Under the pieces are notes generated by a model. It saw nothing but the letters and a program-made list of their open reading frames with translations, had not been told where the DNA came from and did no database searches. 64,000 nt of DNA from Ptychodera flava. Its lineage: Eukaryota > Hemichordata > Enteropneusta > Ptychoderidae. The stretch is taken from the NCBI RefSeq assembly GCF_041260155.1, contig NC_091933.1, positions 24,647,174 to 24,711,173 on the forward strand. Reading direction: 5' to 3'. The position numbers and the translations under genes are program-made. The stretch's first letter is position 1. Every line of letters starts with the position of its first letter. Positions 1 to 15,300 of this stretch are shown piece by piece.

Positions 1-349
1 GTACACGAATATTCCACATTGATAAAGGGTCATTAGCATAGAATTTTAATACCGAAACAATGCTCATTATTGTAATCTGCATATTTGAATATCATTATAC
101 CTCGCATCTTGCACTAATAGGGCTTTAAAGCAAAAAACGGGGCAATCTCAGTTCACAGAGAAAGTAATGTTCTGTAACACCCATAGAGGGCGCCCTGCAA
201 CAGTAGAACTCAGACATTGTCCACATCGTCCACAGAAGTCGTAAGTTCTTCAAAAGCACAGACTGAAGCTACTATCTCTGACAAAGCCATGCATAGGTAT
301 ATAACTTCACTCTCTCTGAGCTACAGAACATAAAGCATAGTTCTTTTAC
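1..349. other. PTPDC1 intron, continuing off the left edge
   Basis: No coding match was found here. A CTCF-like match CCATAGAGGGCGCC lies at 181-194. The terminal PTPDC1 exon or exons must lie further left, outside the window. Confidence 0.6.
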
Positions 350-3300
350 CTTCAGGTGTTCTAGCCATGAGTACATCAGACCACAGAGAACATACGGATC
401 TTCCTCGGTTGAAAGGATGTTCCATGCTGCACTTGTTGCATTCAGATCATTCTGGTATCACAAAAACACAACAATGCACATCTGGTGAATGAACATATTT
501 CCTCAGAGAATGGACACCCGGTGCCACATTTTAAAACATGAAAATGAACCTAACATTAACCTACAGATGTTTAATTTTTGGAGGTCACACTCTGACTTGT
601 TTGTGTGCATTAACTCTGGAAATCACATCCCCTTTACTAAGATTGTTTAGTCAACCATAAATTTCTGATAAATGCACAGAAAAAATACTTTATCAGATTT
701 ACCTGTGCCAACTATAGAAAGTGGCTGATTCTGGTTGCCTGAAGAAATGTTTGTTACTAATAAATATGAACAGGAATATTGTATAGATGTATTATACTTT
801 TAAGTTTTCGTGAGGTTCGCCATTGTGAAATGATTGAAATAACAGTGTCCCTTCTCTGATTTTTTTGGTTAAACTTAAGAGAGAATTATTCAGCTCCTTT
901 TGCACAAGGCAAAAAAGACATTCCAAAACTGTAACACTAGAGCCAAACAAGCAACCAATTTGCTCTGCATAAAATTTGTGTCATATTACCATTAAAATCA
1001 TGTTATTTACATGTGAACTGATCACTTAAAAAAACTCTTTTATAAAACCAATGTGCCTCTCCTTTGCGACTTCTTAAAACCAGATATGGATTTTTCATTA
1101 ACACAGAATGTGCTGACATCTCAAATATACTGGTCTGCATAGAATTTTCAATACACAATACATGCATACTCAAATTGATATATGGTTCTTTAAAAGCCTT
1201 TCACCACAGTGGTTTGGCTGAAACCCATTGTTATCATAGGTGAGTGTGGACCAGTCTATGGGCATTGGGGTAAACAGGTTGATAGGGACACTCAAATTTG
1301 GTATATGTGATCTGACACAAACAAAAATAACCCTTGTAAATCATCTCAGTTAGAGGAAGTTGCAAGCATTAATAATTGACAAGCTATCGGTAGATCATAT
1401 ATGGCGCCCTCTATCAGCCAGTGTCCTTCCCCCTAACAGTTGGCTGTGGGTGCTTGTTGAACTCATATTGTGTTTGTGTACTAATCGTGGGTGCAGCTGT
1501 TCACTTTTGCATGCGTTTACATTAAAACACAATCAATCAAAAGTATATGCTATAAAAACTAAACAATGCATGCGGTTTCCTAGGTGTGTGTGACTGGCGT
1601 AGGGGAGGGGACAATGGGGAATTATTTCATTCCTGCGGCACTCACATGAAATCTGGTGATGTAGTTTTCAAATTCTACAGGCAGAGTTTGCCAAAAAGTA
1701 AGACCATGAAACATGGCATGCATATGTTAATGAGCAGTGGCACTTTAAGCATCAGATGTCGCTCGTTCGAACGTGCGTGACGGTCGGTCAGATCTTATTA
1801 GCATATCAATAGAAGTCAAAGTTCCCTGCTGGAGTGAAAATCTTGATTACTCCTTGGAAAATCCGCCGAATTACGTAAACGAACCAGAAATTTTGTTCAC
1901 AAAATGAGTTAGGGAATGAGCAATAATCAGAGTTCAGGCAGGTATAGGTCATTTTATTGAATTACGCTCACTTTGGTTTATTTTGCCGTTCAAAGTTCCG
2001 ATACATGTTGTGTCGTCGTAATAGACCCACTTTCGATGGCAGTTGGCCCGCAGCTATCCGTGGCGGGGTTGACCTTTGACCTGCATAGCGATCCCCGCTA
2101 CCCCGCCAACAGATAGCTGCGTTTCCACAGCTAGTTGTGAGTGTAAGAAAACAGAGTCAGAAAAAGCGCCCAGGTGCTATGATGGAAGGTACATAAGAAC
2201 AAACTGAAGCTGAAATATCAGTAAAAGGTCTACAAAGTATCAAAATTTTTAATTTTAACGTGAAGTGACCTCATTATTGAAATGAAACCAGTGACCTAAT
2301 TCTGTTAATTGAGATGCTTTTTTCCCATGGGCTGTTGAACTTACAAAGTTGTTTTATTGAAATGCAGCTATGAGAATATTAGAATTACCGCTGATAACTG
2401 CATGGCTAGACAATGACACATAACTGTATGATGATGTATCTCTCATCACTTACAATGCCTATTCGATCGAGCTGAATTGTTTCTTCTGAAGTTGGCTTGT
2501 TAGTCGATGAAACACTGACGTGAGGTTGATATAATATCATTGTCAGCACTGAGTAATCACAAACCAGAATCAAGAGAAGAAATACCAGGAGTAAAAACAG
2601 AGGTTGACTGGTGTTGTACCTATAAAACCTTGTCAATTCTTCACCCAATATGAAGCGCAATGGTTTTGTGGCACTGTGTGTTATGATTGTCTCCACATGA
2701 CTGAGCACTAGTCTTTAAGAAGAAGTGCAATCAAAAATGTCAAGTGAGTGGCATGCTTGCGTGGAAAAACAAAAACAGTGCTGTGGTGCATAGTTGCAGA
2801 AAAAAAAGAGCGAGCTGCAAATTAAAAAAAAAACAAACCTATCAAATGAATGAAAATAAAAAAAAAACTGAAGCAATGACCTACTTGCAGTGATTCCAAC
2901 CTCTGTTTCAAAGCCTGAAAATTAGCAAAGGTAGAATATTTAGCGCTTGAATTATGGAACAAAAACGTGTACAGGATGAGTTGAAAGACATTAGATTCTT
3001 ATAAATACTTAAGAAAGTTGAACAATCATGAATGCATTAAAAGGACAAACAGATTATTTGTTGGTAGAGAATCTCAAAATGCAGATATTTTCATTTATAA
3101 ATTGACCTTACTGTACTTTATGTGGGAAGGATGAGTGCCTGAAAGCCTGATTTAATAAAGCATGTGAATACAATAAGAGAGCATTATGGGAAATTTTTAC
3201 AACCATAACATCACGGGCATCATCAATGTGCCCATTACTTACTTTTCACTAAATTCTATTTTGACGACTGAGATATCTAAAGAGAATGCTGTTAGTTACA

Positions 3301-6300
3301 ACCATTGTCAAATTATGGCTTGCTGCCACCTTAAGACCAGCTAACATTGAAAAAACCAATATCTTTGACTTCATGAATGGTGTTATTGTATATAAAGTAA
3401 ATGCATGGCAGCTTGGGCATCAGAAAAGTAAACGTTGCAAAAGAAAGGTAGTAAGCTTACCTGGAAAGCGTCCACTCGCACCCTCTCATGTTGGTCTACC
3501 TTCCTGTTCATGTTGAAGGCCATGGCTTTGGCAATGACCTGTATGTCTTGGTTGTCTTCATGTACTGAAAGAGATTCACTGATTTGACTCAGAATGGAGC
3601 TCCTCCTTGGCAGTGGGCCGCGGCTGAATCTTTTCCTGACGGGCCTCTTGTTTTTCCCGGAAATCAGCCCCGCATCGATTGACATGGCCGTGGACATGAG
3701 ATTCTCCCGACTGTCTTGGGAGTTGAGTTCTCTCTGCAGCTCAGCTCTTTTGATTCCCATGTACGACTCACTCCTCGTCGTCAGAGGCTCATCGTCCGAA
3801 CCGGAAGATCCTGCGTTTGTGTGCTCAAGATGTGACCTGAACCTCAAATTGGGACTCCCCGGCATTCGCTTGGGTAAGGGAACCTTCATCAAGTCATTGT
3901 CTCCATTCATTTCAGAATCAGGTACCAGTGATTCAGCACTCTTGCTCTTACGTATCGGCGGTAGTTTTAAACTTTCTCCAGGAGCATCGATTGGATTGTC
4001 GTTGATTATGTCAAAGGCTGACCTCTGTTTGTTTCTCTGCTCTGAGAAAGCATTGCCGGCAGTCTCCTTCTCAATCTCAAGTTTTTTCTCAAGTGGCAAG
4101 TGAAAGTCTCCGTAGTAGTTGCCAAGATCGCTGTTTGCAAGTTCTGCCAGCCTTTTGCAGACTACATGGACAATCTGAGAAGGAAACAAAACAGATGGTG
4201 GGTATTACTCTGTGATTCTGCTTGGCAAACACACAACAGACTGAATTCTTGGTGGACAAAAACAACATGTACAATGATCAGCATGGACAAATTTACAGTA
4301 TTCTCTCCAGGAACTTCTAATGAAACAGCAGGTTATCACTTAAAACAAAATTCCAGGCACATTTTTGATCTGAGGGATAATTTTTGGTCTACAGTACATG
4401 TATAACAGAATTACAGAAGCAGTACTACTTTTTTTTCCGTGAAACTGGACCCTTACGTGCAAAAAGATACTGGTTACTACTTGTTGATTGCTTTTGGCAG
4501 AAAAGTGATTACTCATATAAACTTCTTCCTTGTTTTGTCTTTCACAATGAGTATCAAAATCAACAATCCATGATACTTAGAAGTAACACTGCTTTATACC
4601 AAAATTTGGTTGTTTTGATTTCTCACCTTTGGTATGTATTTGAGTTCCCTTGCTTCATATCCATGTAACATATGCTTCTGTCGGATTAAGTACTGGCTCA
4701 GTGTAAATGCATAGGCACAGGGATCTCTGTAATCACATCACATTTAAGTCATCATTGCATGAAATCCTCCACAATTCACTTATCTTAATCTTTTTAAGCC
4801 CTCCATCCCCTTAATCCTTCCTTTCTGGGGTCAAACCATACAACTGGATGCCTTCATACACTGAGAGTTGGCTTTATTTTAATCTTACGGGAGCAGGCAA
4901 TTTATGTGCTTTTTTACAGGTAAATTGACCACTTTGATCAATATTTCAATGGGTCTAACACCATGAAAATACCAAATGTCAACAAGGACTAATGCAAGAA
5001 CCAGAGACTGAGGACAGCCCCTTTAATTTTTGCTCTGGGCAAACAAAAGAAAGTGTAAAATTCTTGTGTGTCATTCTTTACACATGAAAAAATGCTTGAT
5101 CACTTGTTGTCCTGCTAACAGTGCTCAAACTTTAGTCAAAGTAGAACCACTAAATTTTAACATTATCTTAATGTCATAGACTATTTGTAGTGTGTACGTG
5201 TCAGACAAAACCCTGAAATGATTATTTGGGAAAAAAAGAAAACAAACTCGTGCAACACCAGACAGTGACGATTCTCATAATCCCCTGAGGCTTAATTAGA
5301 AGGCATGAAAAATCTATGACGACAAAGAATACTTTCCGTACTGTTTTTTTAGACTGTGTGAGATCTTGTATGGTCTGCAACAAAACATAGCATTTGGTGC
5401 ATATGCAATACCTGGAAGACACAGGTTGGCAAACGGAGGTTAGAGGTCACTTTATAGAGTGACAGTAGGTACTTACACTGAGGAAAATACCACCCTGAGT
5501 GGTATCAAGAATTTACCAAATTGCTGGCAACACTCCACTTGACCTTTGGTTTGAATGGCACCAGGCCTGTAAAATTCAAAAAAACAAATCTGTTACCATA
5601 GGGACTGTAATTTCAAATGATGCAGATGTATGCAAATATTGAGCCTTGGTCACAATATGGCCCCTTTCACAATTATTTTTTGGTGTCAACAGAATCATTC
5701 TCTATAGCAAAACTGGTCTTTGATGTTAAAATACAGAAAATGGTGATGAAATGGGAAAATTTGGCAGTGTTCAGGTGATTTTGTCAGGACGTAAATCCTG
5801 AATCGATGCTGTGAGTTAAATTTTTCCTTTATTACAGTCTGATAAAACAAAACAATATTTGCTAGGTTTCACTGTGAATATAAACACCAAAAACATAAAC
5901 GTACTGAAAACATGTCGCAGATACAATGAGGTTATAGAAACAGTTATAGAGTTAACGAGGAACTTGAAGACTAACCTTTTTTCTCTGACAAAATGAATGA
6001 CCTGATCAGCTTCCATCCGCTTTGCATAAATGAGATAGCACGCTATGAGAACACCTGTGCGTCCAAGTCCTGCATGGCAATGCACGGCAGCCTGAAAACA
6101 CAATACATTCAAGAGTACAATATACACATGACATGACAACAAACAGCAATTGAGGGAAAAAGTGAAAGAAAGGGAAGATCCCCTCACCCACCATGTGTGG
6201 TCCTTCCCTCCTCCCCCCTTCTATCAGTCTACTTAAACATGAGGTTCAAGCTAGCAACAAATATTTTGACCAGTTTGGGAAATATTTTATTTATAATACA

Positions 6301-9300
6301 TGGACTGCAGCCCTGCAACTTTCATATTGTGCATTTTGCTGCGACAGCGACCTTTAATGGTGGGGCACTCTTAAAATGCCAATTTTTTATGTCATTTGCC
6401 GCTTGTGTTCAGATAAAATTAATATATCATATTTTACATATTACATGACTACATGATGATGTTGGCATTCACCAATTTATGACACTTGGTTACAAATTTG
6501 TTGGACTGTCTGCTTTCTTGTCTTCATATCTTTCAGGACTATGCTCTCATTGTTAATGTAACCTTTTGCTTTGTAAGTTTTTTTGTAAAAAAATAATTTC
6601 TAAATCAAAGTTCTCTGATATTGTAATTTATTACTGTGCAAAGAGCAAAAATCTGTACGAAATAGTTTGAAAAGGATAAAACATACTTCAAGAGAAACAT
6701 GATATACCTAAAACGAAAGTTGATCGGTGTGGTGTTGAAGTGACGACAATCTATGATTTGTAGGGTTCTCAAACAATAAATTTCAGGGATCAACAGTGTT
6801 GTATTGCTAAGAGTTCAGAGTAGGTTGTGAACTTTAGTGACCTGTGTGCGTGCATATAAAGCTGTGTTTTTGTTTGCTTTCTTCCCTCTGTTGCCATGAC
6901 ACCTGTCTAGGTTACCTGGTCTACTTGAATAACTCCAACGCGGTGTGGTACCAGATACTACTGTAGGCTTTGATAGAAGCTGGTTTCACTTTCTTACTAA
7001 TGCTGGATTTTTTATGATTTCACAGAATACCCTCACATGTTCCATGTTTCACTATCAGGAAAAATTTGTCTGAAAAGGTACGCTGACTCTAGTCTGAACT
7101 TAAATTTGGATAATCAAAAGCTTTACAATCATACCGGTAAACACAATTACTGAATTTTTCTTAGGTGTATTGATTTACTGCAAGTCTATGAAAACAAAAT
7201 AGTTTGGGTTGGATAGATCGACCTACATGTACTTTAGTGAAGGGGTGTCAGTTTGATAGTCTGGGTTGCGTGAGATTCTGTTGTACATAGAGGATCTATG
7301 ATTGTGAACACCCATTTCAAAGAGCAAATGCACCAAACACTCCACAAAGTCAAAGCATATATTTGCAATTTTTATAGTAATAGCTGATGTACTTTAACAA
7401 GTCTAGGGGTCAGAAATTCATGACATGGCTTTGTGTCAAATTCACTTTTCAAACATTCAAACATTCAGTCAGGCGACATGGTTGCAGTTTGCAGTTTAGT
7501 TGCAGTGTTTCTTTTGAATCACAGTGTAATACTGATGGTGAATTAGTTGGTGTTTTTATGTTTGTGATTTCATTCCTCTTACTATACCTTTCCCTGTTCC
7601 AAAGCAAACGACAACACTTTGACCATATCCAGGATGTTACGCAATGACCCTACACCATGATCTCGCCATGCAAAGTTATAGAAAAAGACTGTTGATGAAA
7701 TAAAAATACATATTTTAAAAACGAAAAATCAAGTCAACAGACACGAGGAAGACATAGAGGAGATGTTTACCTTTCCTTCCTGTAATGCAAATGACATGAC
7801 CTTAACCATATCAAGAATGGACGGCAACGATCGGACACCATAATCATCCCAACCAAAATTGTAAAAGAAAACTAGAGAAAAGAAATGAAAAAAAATTTTT
7901 ACATAGGTGAATGAAACATACAGCTGTGCCTGTAAGCCATGTAACATTTTGCTGTTCTGAAAAAGTTGACAATTACTTCCGGGTATCCCTTGGTACTGAT
8001 ACTATTACATTCTTTTCTGTATTATAAAGTGGTTCACTGTTAAATATGTTTTAATTTCACAAGAAATTAAAAAATACTGATTTTAAATCATCAAACTAAT
8101 GGAATATATAAACAAAGAGGATTTAACCTTGCTGGTAAAATTAGTAAGAAGACATTTTTTATACTTTATGACATTATATGTTTTATTGGTAATGTTGAGA
8201 TATAATTCAGGTACAGGAATCTCACGTCATTTTACTTTGCACATCGAACTAAATAAACTAAAGGTTTTATTTTCTAGGATCCTGACCATGGCATATTTTC
8301 ACTATTCAATTTTGAAATGAGCTAATATTATCAGCCATTTTTGGTTAAACAGTACGTTGAAAAATTTCAAACAAATTGGATTGGCAACCTGAATATTCAA
8401 TATTAAACAATAGATGCAAAGCAATAAAAATCAGATGTTGTGGTTGCAACTCTATTGACAAACCCACACTGACCAAGGGTTGAACCCAAAATGTCAGGTT
8501 TTTATTGTTCCTCTACCAGTGTTGTTACTCTGAATATCTGTTTTCTATCCTGAAAATCTGGTTTGCTGTTTCATATCTGTACTAAGGTACCGTTTTAACT
8601 CTTTTTTATGAGATGCTTTTTCTTTTGACTCTTGAAAAATATGTGGTCCTTGGTGCTCTCCAATCCTGTATTTGTTGACAATGGACATATCAAATTTACG
8701 AGCATTTTTGGCAGATATCCTGAACAATGACTGAATATTAATTTTGACCTGAAGCTGACCCACCAAAAAATGAAAAATTGAACTGTTTTCATAAATTATT
8801 GATGTGATTACCATCTTGATAACAAAGCTGCTCATAGACAATTTTTGCATTCGCCTTAAGATAGCAGCAATCCAATACCGTAGGTGCATCTACAGAAAAC
8901 TATGCAGAGTTTTGTCTCCTAGATCCATGTTTTCTGATAAATTAGACATACAATGTTTCAGGGCAACTAGCTGATATTTATCAGTCCTGAGGCTAATCAT
9001 CAAAATGGGCTATTCAATATCCCTGGCTGAATAAAAAAGGCTGAAAAAAAAATTCATCATTGATTTATTCATTTGCTATCAATTATTTATCTCTTTATTC
9101 ATTTACAAATCTTTCATAATGTTCCATACTCTTTTATTGTGTGTCATTCCTTCAAGTATGGCATCTAATTGTGTTTCTTGCTGTAAAATTTACCGTAAAA
9201 CCCTATTGATTCGACCACTTTATTAATTCGACCACCCTATTTTTTTTTCTCAAAAAGTAATTTTTTTTTTACCCTTATCAATGTGACCACAGATAGAAAT

Positions 9301-12300
9301 TGGGACCTTCTCAATCTCTAATAATTCGACCAACCAATAAGGACAAGGTGTTTTAAACATTTTATTTTTAATAAAATACACAGAACAATACAATGTACAG
9401 AATAGAATGTCTGTGTCGGAACTTCAGGAAAGTCACCTTTATATGTTTCAATCATCCAAGATAATTAAGCATATCACTTATGAACTGTTTAAAAAGTTGA
9501 AATCCCTAATAATTCGACCACTAAAATTATTTTGGCTTTGTTTATTTTCTAATAATTCAACACTTTAAAATTGTAATTATTTTTTCTGGTCGATTTGATA
9601 GGGTTTTTACAGCACATCACCCTGTAACCATGGTTTTGAACACACTGGTCCAAACATGCCCATAATGTCCTCAAAAAGTATAAGCAGGAAGTTCATAAAA
9701 TAAAATACTTTTGGCAACATGAAAAGCAACCTGAAGTCCATATACAAATGACCATTTGAGGAAGTATTGGGAAGAAAATATTTCACATTGTCAAATCAAT
9801 CAACAGTAGCTCCAATACAGTTAGTTCATGATTTATGTACATGTATGTGTAGTCAGAGCTACACAGATGGAGTTTGTGTAAAAGTTTGCAAGTCTTAACA
9901 GTGTTAGTTGTAAAATCAAAGTTACAAGTTCAATTTTATCCACATGTAAAAACTGGCATTGGAGTAGATAGAAATATGGATGTATTCTTTTACATGTCGA
10001 CTTGATAAACGCTAAATCAAATTTCTAAATTTAAATTCTTCAGCATTAGAGATAAAATGTATGTTCAAGATTTTGCTGAATGGTCAGGTATTAAAAATAT
10101 GTCTATTTTGATTATGAAATTCACATGACAGCAGTTTTTGTGAAACCTTGTGCGACACGGGGGGGAAGACACAGTGACTTACCATCATTGTCCATGAATG
10201 TTTGCGGTAAATAAGAAAACCCACTCTCCTCTTCAAGAGTGTTGCCACAACTGCTGTGCTCCCCTGGTCTCTGTAAATTAACTATCGATGTTATTCCCAA
10301 TCTGTGGAAATAAAAAAATACGCAAACATTGAATTAATATTAATTTTGTTTTCTTTATTCGTTTGATGAATTCATGTGACATATATTGCCAGCAGTACAA
10401 TGAATGATTAAAAACACAACACTAGACTTGTGGGAACATAACTGGATCATGCTGGACTCAAATATACCATTACCAAGGCCTATTATGTTTCTTCAGTTGG
10501 GTTTTTGTGTTTAATTTCTAAATTAAGCCAAGCTACCTCTTTTGACAAGCCATAGAAACAAAGCCTGGCTGACCTGTTCCTTTTAATTATTGAATGCAAA
10601 CAAAAGAGTAATAAAACCAATCAACTTAAAGTAACCACACAGACTATTGAAACCTACCCATATATGATCTATCATTCTGAAATTAACAAAAACCAGGCTG
10701 TACATTTTGAAATTGCTGATGGCAATCTCTTTTATGTTAATGGCAACATGAAAACTACACTCTTTGTTTACTGCTGCTCATCATGCATATGGAGGTACGT
10801 TGGTACAAGGTACAGTACTGAGAAACAAACATTACATGATGCACACCAATTGGTTGGAATTTTGGACTCATGTAAAGTCAAAATGGTAAAAGGTCAATTT
10901 TTATTGGGGGTTTACATTTAAAAGCCCTTGACAAAAATTTATTTGTAATATAGACCAAAGCTGCAAAGATGTGGTATTGAGCAGAATAATTTTTCTTCAA
11001 TTTTAGTGACAGGTATTATGACAGGCAGGCGGTAAGAGAGCATATTGTTACAACAATGTTGAATCACTCACTGCATAGTTACATTACTGGTTGATCCCTT
11101 AGCACACGAAAATGTGAATACACAGGACAAGTTATGAGGTATAATGTAGTACATGCAAGATGTACACCTATGATTTGTGAGACGTCTGCTTACTTTTTAA
11201 ACTGTCCTATGATGTCAAACTTGTCGACAATATCCGTTGATGGTCGAGATATGGCAATGATGTCGTCAGTAATCCTGCATGGAAAGAGACCAGAGAACAT
11301 CAGAGACAGTGTTTGCAATTAGGACTGTAAAATACTCCAAGATCAGCCACTGCCTTTGCAGCAATGACAAAGTAAGTGAAAATATCATACACTGTATACT
11401 ATGTGTACAAAAGACATACAAACAAAACACATGTTGCATGATAAGACGTACATTTAGGTTTTGTGGATCGTTGTATGTAAAAAGGATGTGGGTGAAATGT
11501 AACTCCTTCATCTGACTCACTGACTCACTGCTTCCTCCAAACAAAATGCTTGTTGTGAAATTTATTTCAAAGTAGCTACTCTGATCACATAAAGATGATT
11601 ACGGTATTCTTTCTTGTTGTGAAATTCACTTCAAAGCAGCTACACTGATATCCATCACATAAAGATGATTACGGTATTCTTTCTTGTTGTGAAATTCATT
11701 TAAACACAGCTACACTGATATCCATCATATATATCGTATAAAGGTGATTATTCTTTCTGGCTATGATTTAGATACTGGGTCAATTTTATATGAGAGAAAT
11801 ACAAAGACGCACAGACAGATTATTGCATGTGGGTTAATTCCTCAGAGGCATTTATCACTGATTTAATTTTCACGTTTGCTGTGATGACTTCTAGTTTTTG
11901 GTTTGATGAGCATCTGTTTGTGATTTTGATGTGTGGAATATAGAAACTGTTTGACCTCTCCCCCTCATCTCCACCTACCAATCCAAAAAGATGAAAAAAT
12001 CAGCTTTCACGTGCATCAGTGTTTTCAAGGATTGATGGCATCTCAATTACAATAATTCACCCTAAAATCCTTCACAGCATTTTAAATCTCTCAAATCTTT
12101 GACAGCAATGCATTAGTGATCATTTTTGTCTGTAGGTAGAAAATTATTGATGCCTTTGTTAAGTGCGTCTGGAGGCTGATAATGCATGTACTGGAAAAAT
12201 TGGCTGATAAATTGTAAATCTTCTTTTGGTGGTAAAGTGCACCTCTGGGACAAATCACAGAAAACTTAAAATCTCTTTTAAATCTTTCACATTTTTAATG

Positions 12301-15300
12301 ACAGCTTCCAGGGATTATTTTCAAAACAATAAGGAAACCAGGAAGCTTAATCTTTCATTTTAAAGAGCATAAGTAATTCAATTTTCTTGGGAGTTGACTC
12401 GGCCAATGAATTCCATTTTGAATTGCAAATACATCTACAGGTAAGTTTCAGGTACTTTGCTTCGCGAATCCAAAAATTTATTTTGTACCAGCATGCCTTC
12501 TGAGCTGAATTGACACGCCTATGACTCAAAAATGTTGTGTTTTTCGATGCAAGAATATTTTACACATTACCAGTTAATGGTATACGTGCAAGGCTGATGC
12601 TACGAATTTTCCACAATTTCTTAACAGATTTCAGATATGTCATATGCGTAACTGAAAGCGTATACAGATGGCAACCCTTGACCTCTATCCTTGATTATAA
12701 GAAGTAGTTAGAGTTCTTTGAGAAGAGAATGGGCAAAGCGTTTTTTTTAGGTTTAATATAGTGCATGATCTGAGGTCCCTATGGTTTGCATACTTAAACA
12801 CTACTAACAACTACACTTAAAGGTATACTGTCACCTGTTCCAATTTTGCCACAATTACCATAGGAAGAGAAAATCTAACCAATCACAGATTTTAAGCGGG
12901 TGGCCACTTTTTAAAAACAGCGCCCTTAAATGGGCATTTTGAATACAAAGGAACGCCCAGGAAAGCTCCTTTGACCATATATGGGCATATTTAAATTACA
13001 GGTGACTGTATACCTTTAAAATCTGTGATTGGTTAGATTCTCTCTTTCCATGGTAACTATGGCAAAATTTGAACAGGTGACAGTATACCTTTAAGGTGGT
13101 TGGAAAGGCTATTTTTGCACCAATTCTTTTCTCAGAGTTAATGTCAAGTTTCAAGTGTTAGAATCAAGATATTTAGTTCAAATTTTCAGGATAAGTCTCT
13201 TTGTTATTACTTTCTCCGAAGAATATAAAAATTGTATATTTGCAGCCATGATTTTGAAATATGACACCAGTAAATATTAAAATTTAGTTTTTCATATTTT
13301 TTTTACATATTTTAATTTAATAATAATTGGATAGTATTAATATTACCAAATTAGTTATAAATATGTTGACACTATTTATTGTAAGATTTGTACGGCAGGA
13401 TTTGTAAATAAAATTTGTTTTTATGATTTTACATAGGTTTATATATCAAAAAATTATTAAAAATTCTTTCAAATTTCAAAATGTGATTTTTCAAAAAGTA
13501 CTTCAAAGACAGGAAAATTGTGCAATACAAATCTTATCTGTAACCTTGTTAATAGGCTGTAAAAATTCCATGTCCATATCTCATTTCAAAGTTGGATTAA
13601 ATTGGTATACAATTACGTAGGAAAACTGTTATTCTGTCAAAAATGTTGAAAACAAGCCATATATGCACCCCTCGTTTGAAGTCATAGAGCAGTTTTTTTG
13701 GTTAATCTCACTTTTGACACCTCTTTGACACTCAAAGAATCTAAAAATGCATTTACAATAGCAGTCACTCACTCTGAATGCCAGCACCGCCTTGTCAAAC
13801 TTTCCTGAAAAATAGCAAATAATGACTTTCCCTTTTCAAACATTTTATTAAAAGCTAGGGGACCTCTACCATAGTTAATACACTAAGGACTCCCCAACTT
13901 CTTCTTATTTGGTCAGTTTTTCAGAAGTTTTAACAGGCTATAACTCTGCAATGCCTTTGTGCCCAAATGTCTAGTTTTTTTTATTCCACAGAGAATGTTG
14001 ACTACTTTTATATTTTAATAGTTTTGTTGAAATTTATAACTGACGCTCTAGCCTTTCCAACCACCTTAAGTCACGGCATAAACAAATACTAAAATGTCAT
14101 GCATTAGGTGTTTTAGTATCACAGTGATGTGTGCAATAAATCAATGAAATGAAATTAGAAGTTGCATGGTGGTGTCGGAACACTCCAGACAACGGTCACT
14201 CTAACAAGTGGTTTCATCAGATATCATTACGTAGACTCACCACTCAGAGAAGAGGCCTTTAACAACCATCCTCTCAGGGGGCCAGTTTCCTTTGCTTGGA
14301 TTGCAGTATTTACAGTTTCTGCCGCCACAGAACATAGAACACTGCCAGGATCCCGGCGTGATCTGTCGCAAGCCGTCCGACAGCACGCCATATTTAGCGG
14401 TTGGTTTGTTCGTACTGCCTATGTGTTCCCCTGCACTGGACGTCCACTTGATCTCCCCTCTAGGTGTACTAGCCATAGCATGGTCTGAGCAAAACAAACA
14501 GAATTAAAAATGTTAGAAATAATAACAGATTCAACAATGTCTGAAAATGAATGATTGATGTGAAATCATAGGCCCTATAGTCTATGGTGAAATCAAGACA
14601 AGAGTTGAAGGCATAGAGATATAGGCAATCTTGACTTTTCCATATTATTGTTGTTTCTCAGAGGGACAAGACATAGCTATTACTTTTGATAATATTTTCA
14701 TAATTTTTGTTCAACATATCAAGTAAAATTTTCTTCTTTGTCTCCTTTCTGTATTTTCAACTAAGTACAAAACATAATATAATGTTTTTGTCGACAAGTT
14801 AATCTTCGGAAGGCCTAAAATTCAGCTATCAACATAACCATTTCACATTACATCATAGACAGTACAATTGTAGAGGGGAGACCCTCTACTGTGTATGATT
14901 ACACAAACACATATACAGGTTGTGTTGACAAAAGTTGAACACTATGCATTTCAACATGATTTGGGGAGTAGAACAAAAAAAACCATTATTTTATGAATGA
15001 AACTAAATATATTGTGATTATCTTAGCAATATTCGTCTTGAAGGTTGACATTTATTTTGAAGTCGAGCTGTTTACATAGACATGAAATACATGCGCCATT
15101 GCCATAGCAACACATATTTATCTTTGATGCATTGATGTGGTTTCTATGAGAGAGAGGTCAAATATGATAGATGCATAACCACACTTGACCAATGATCATG
15201 AATGCATTCAAGAAAAGTAGTAGATCAAAGTGAGTATAAGTGTTGGTAATGCACAATGGGAAGACTGAAGAAAGACTGATGTCTAGTAAGTGCCTTTATG

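Noticed and set aside
3594-4103. Plus-strand 169-codon frame
   Set aside because: Exact shadow of PTPDC1 exon 9 on the other strand.
5816-6187. Single-exon phosphatase gene
   Set aside because: Only the middle (5976-6091) is coding; the rest is intron read-through of the PTPDC1 P-loop exon.
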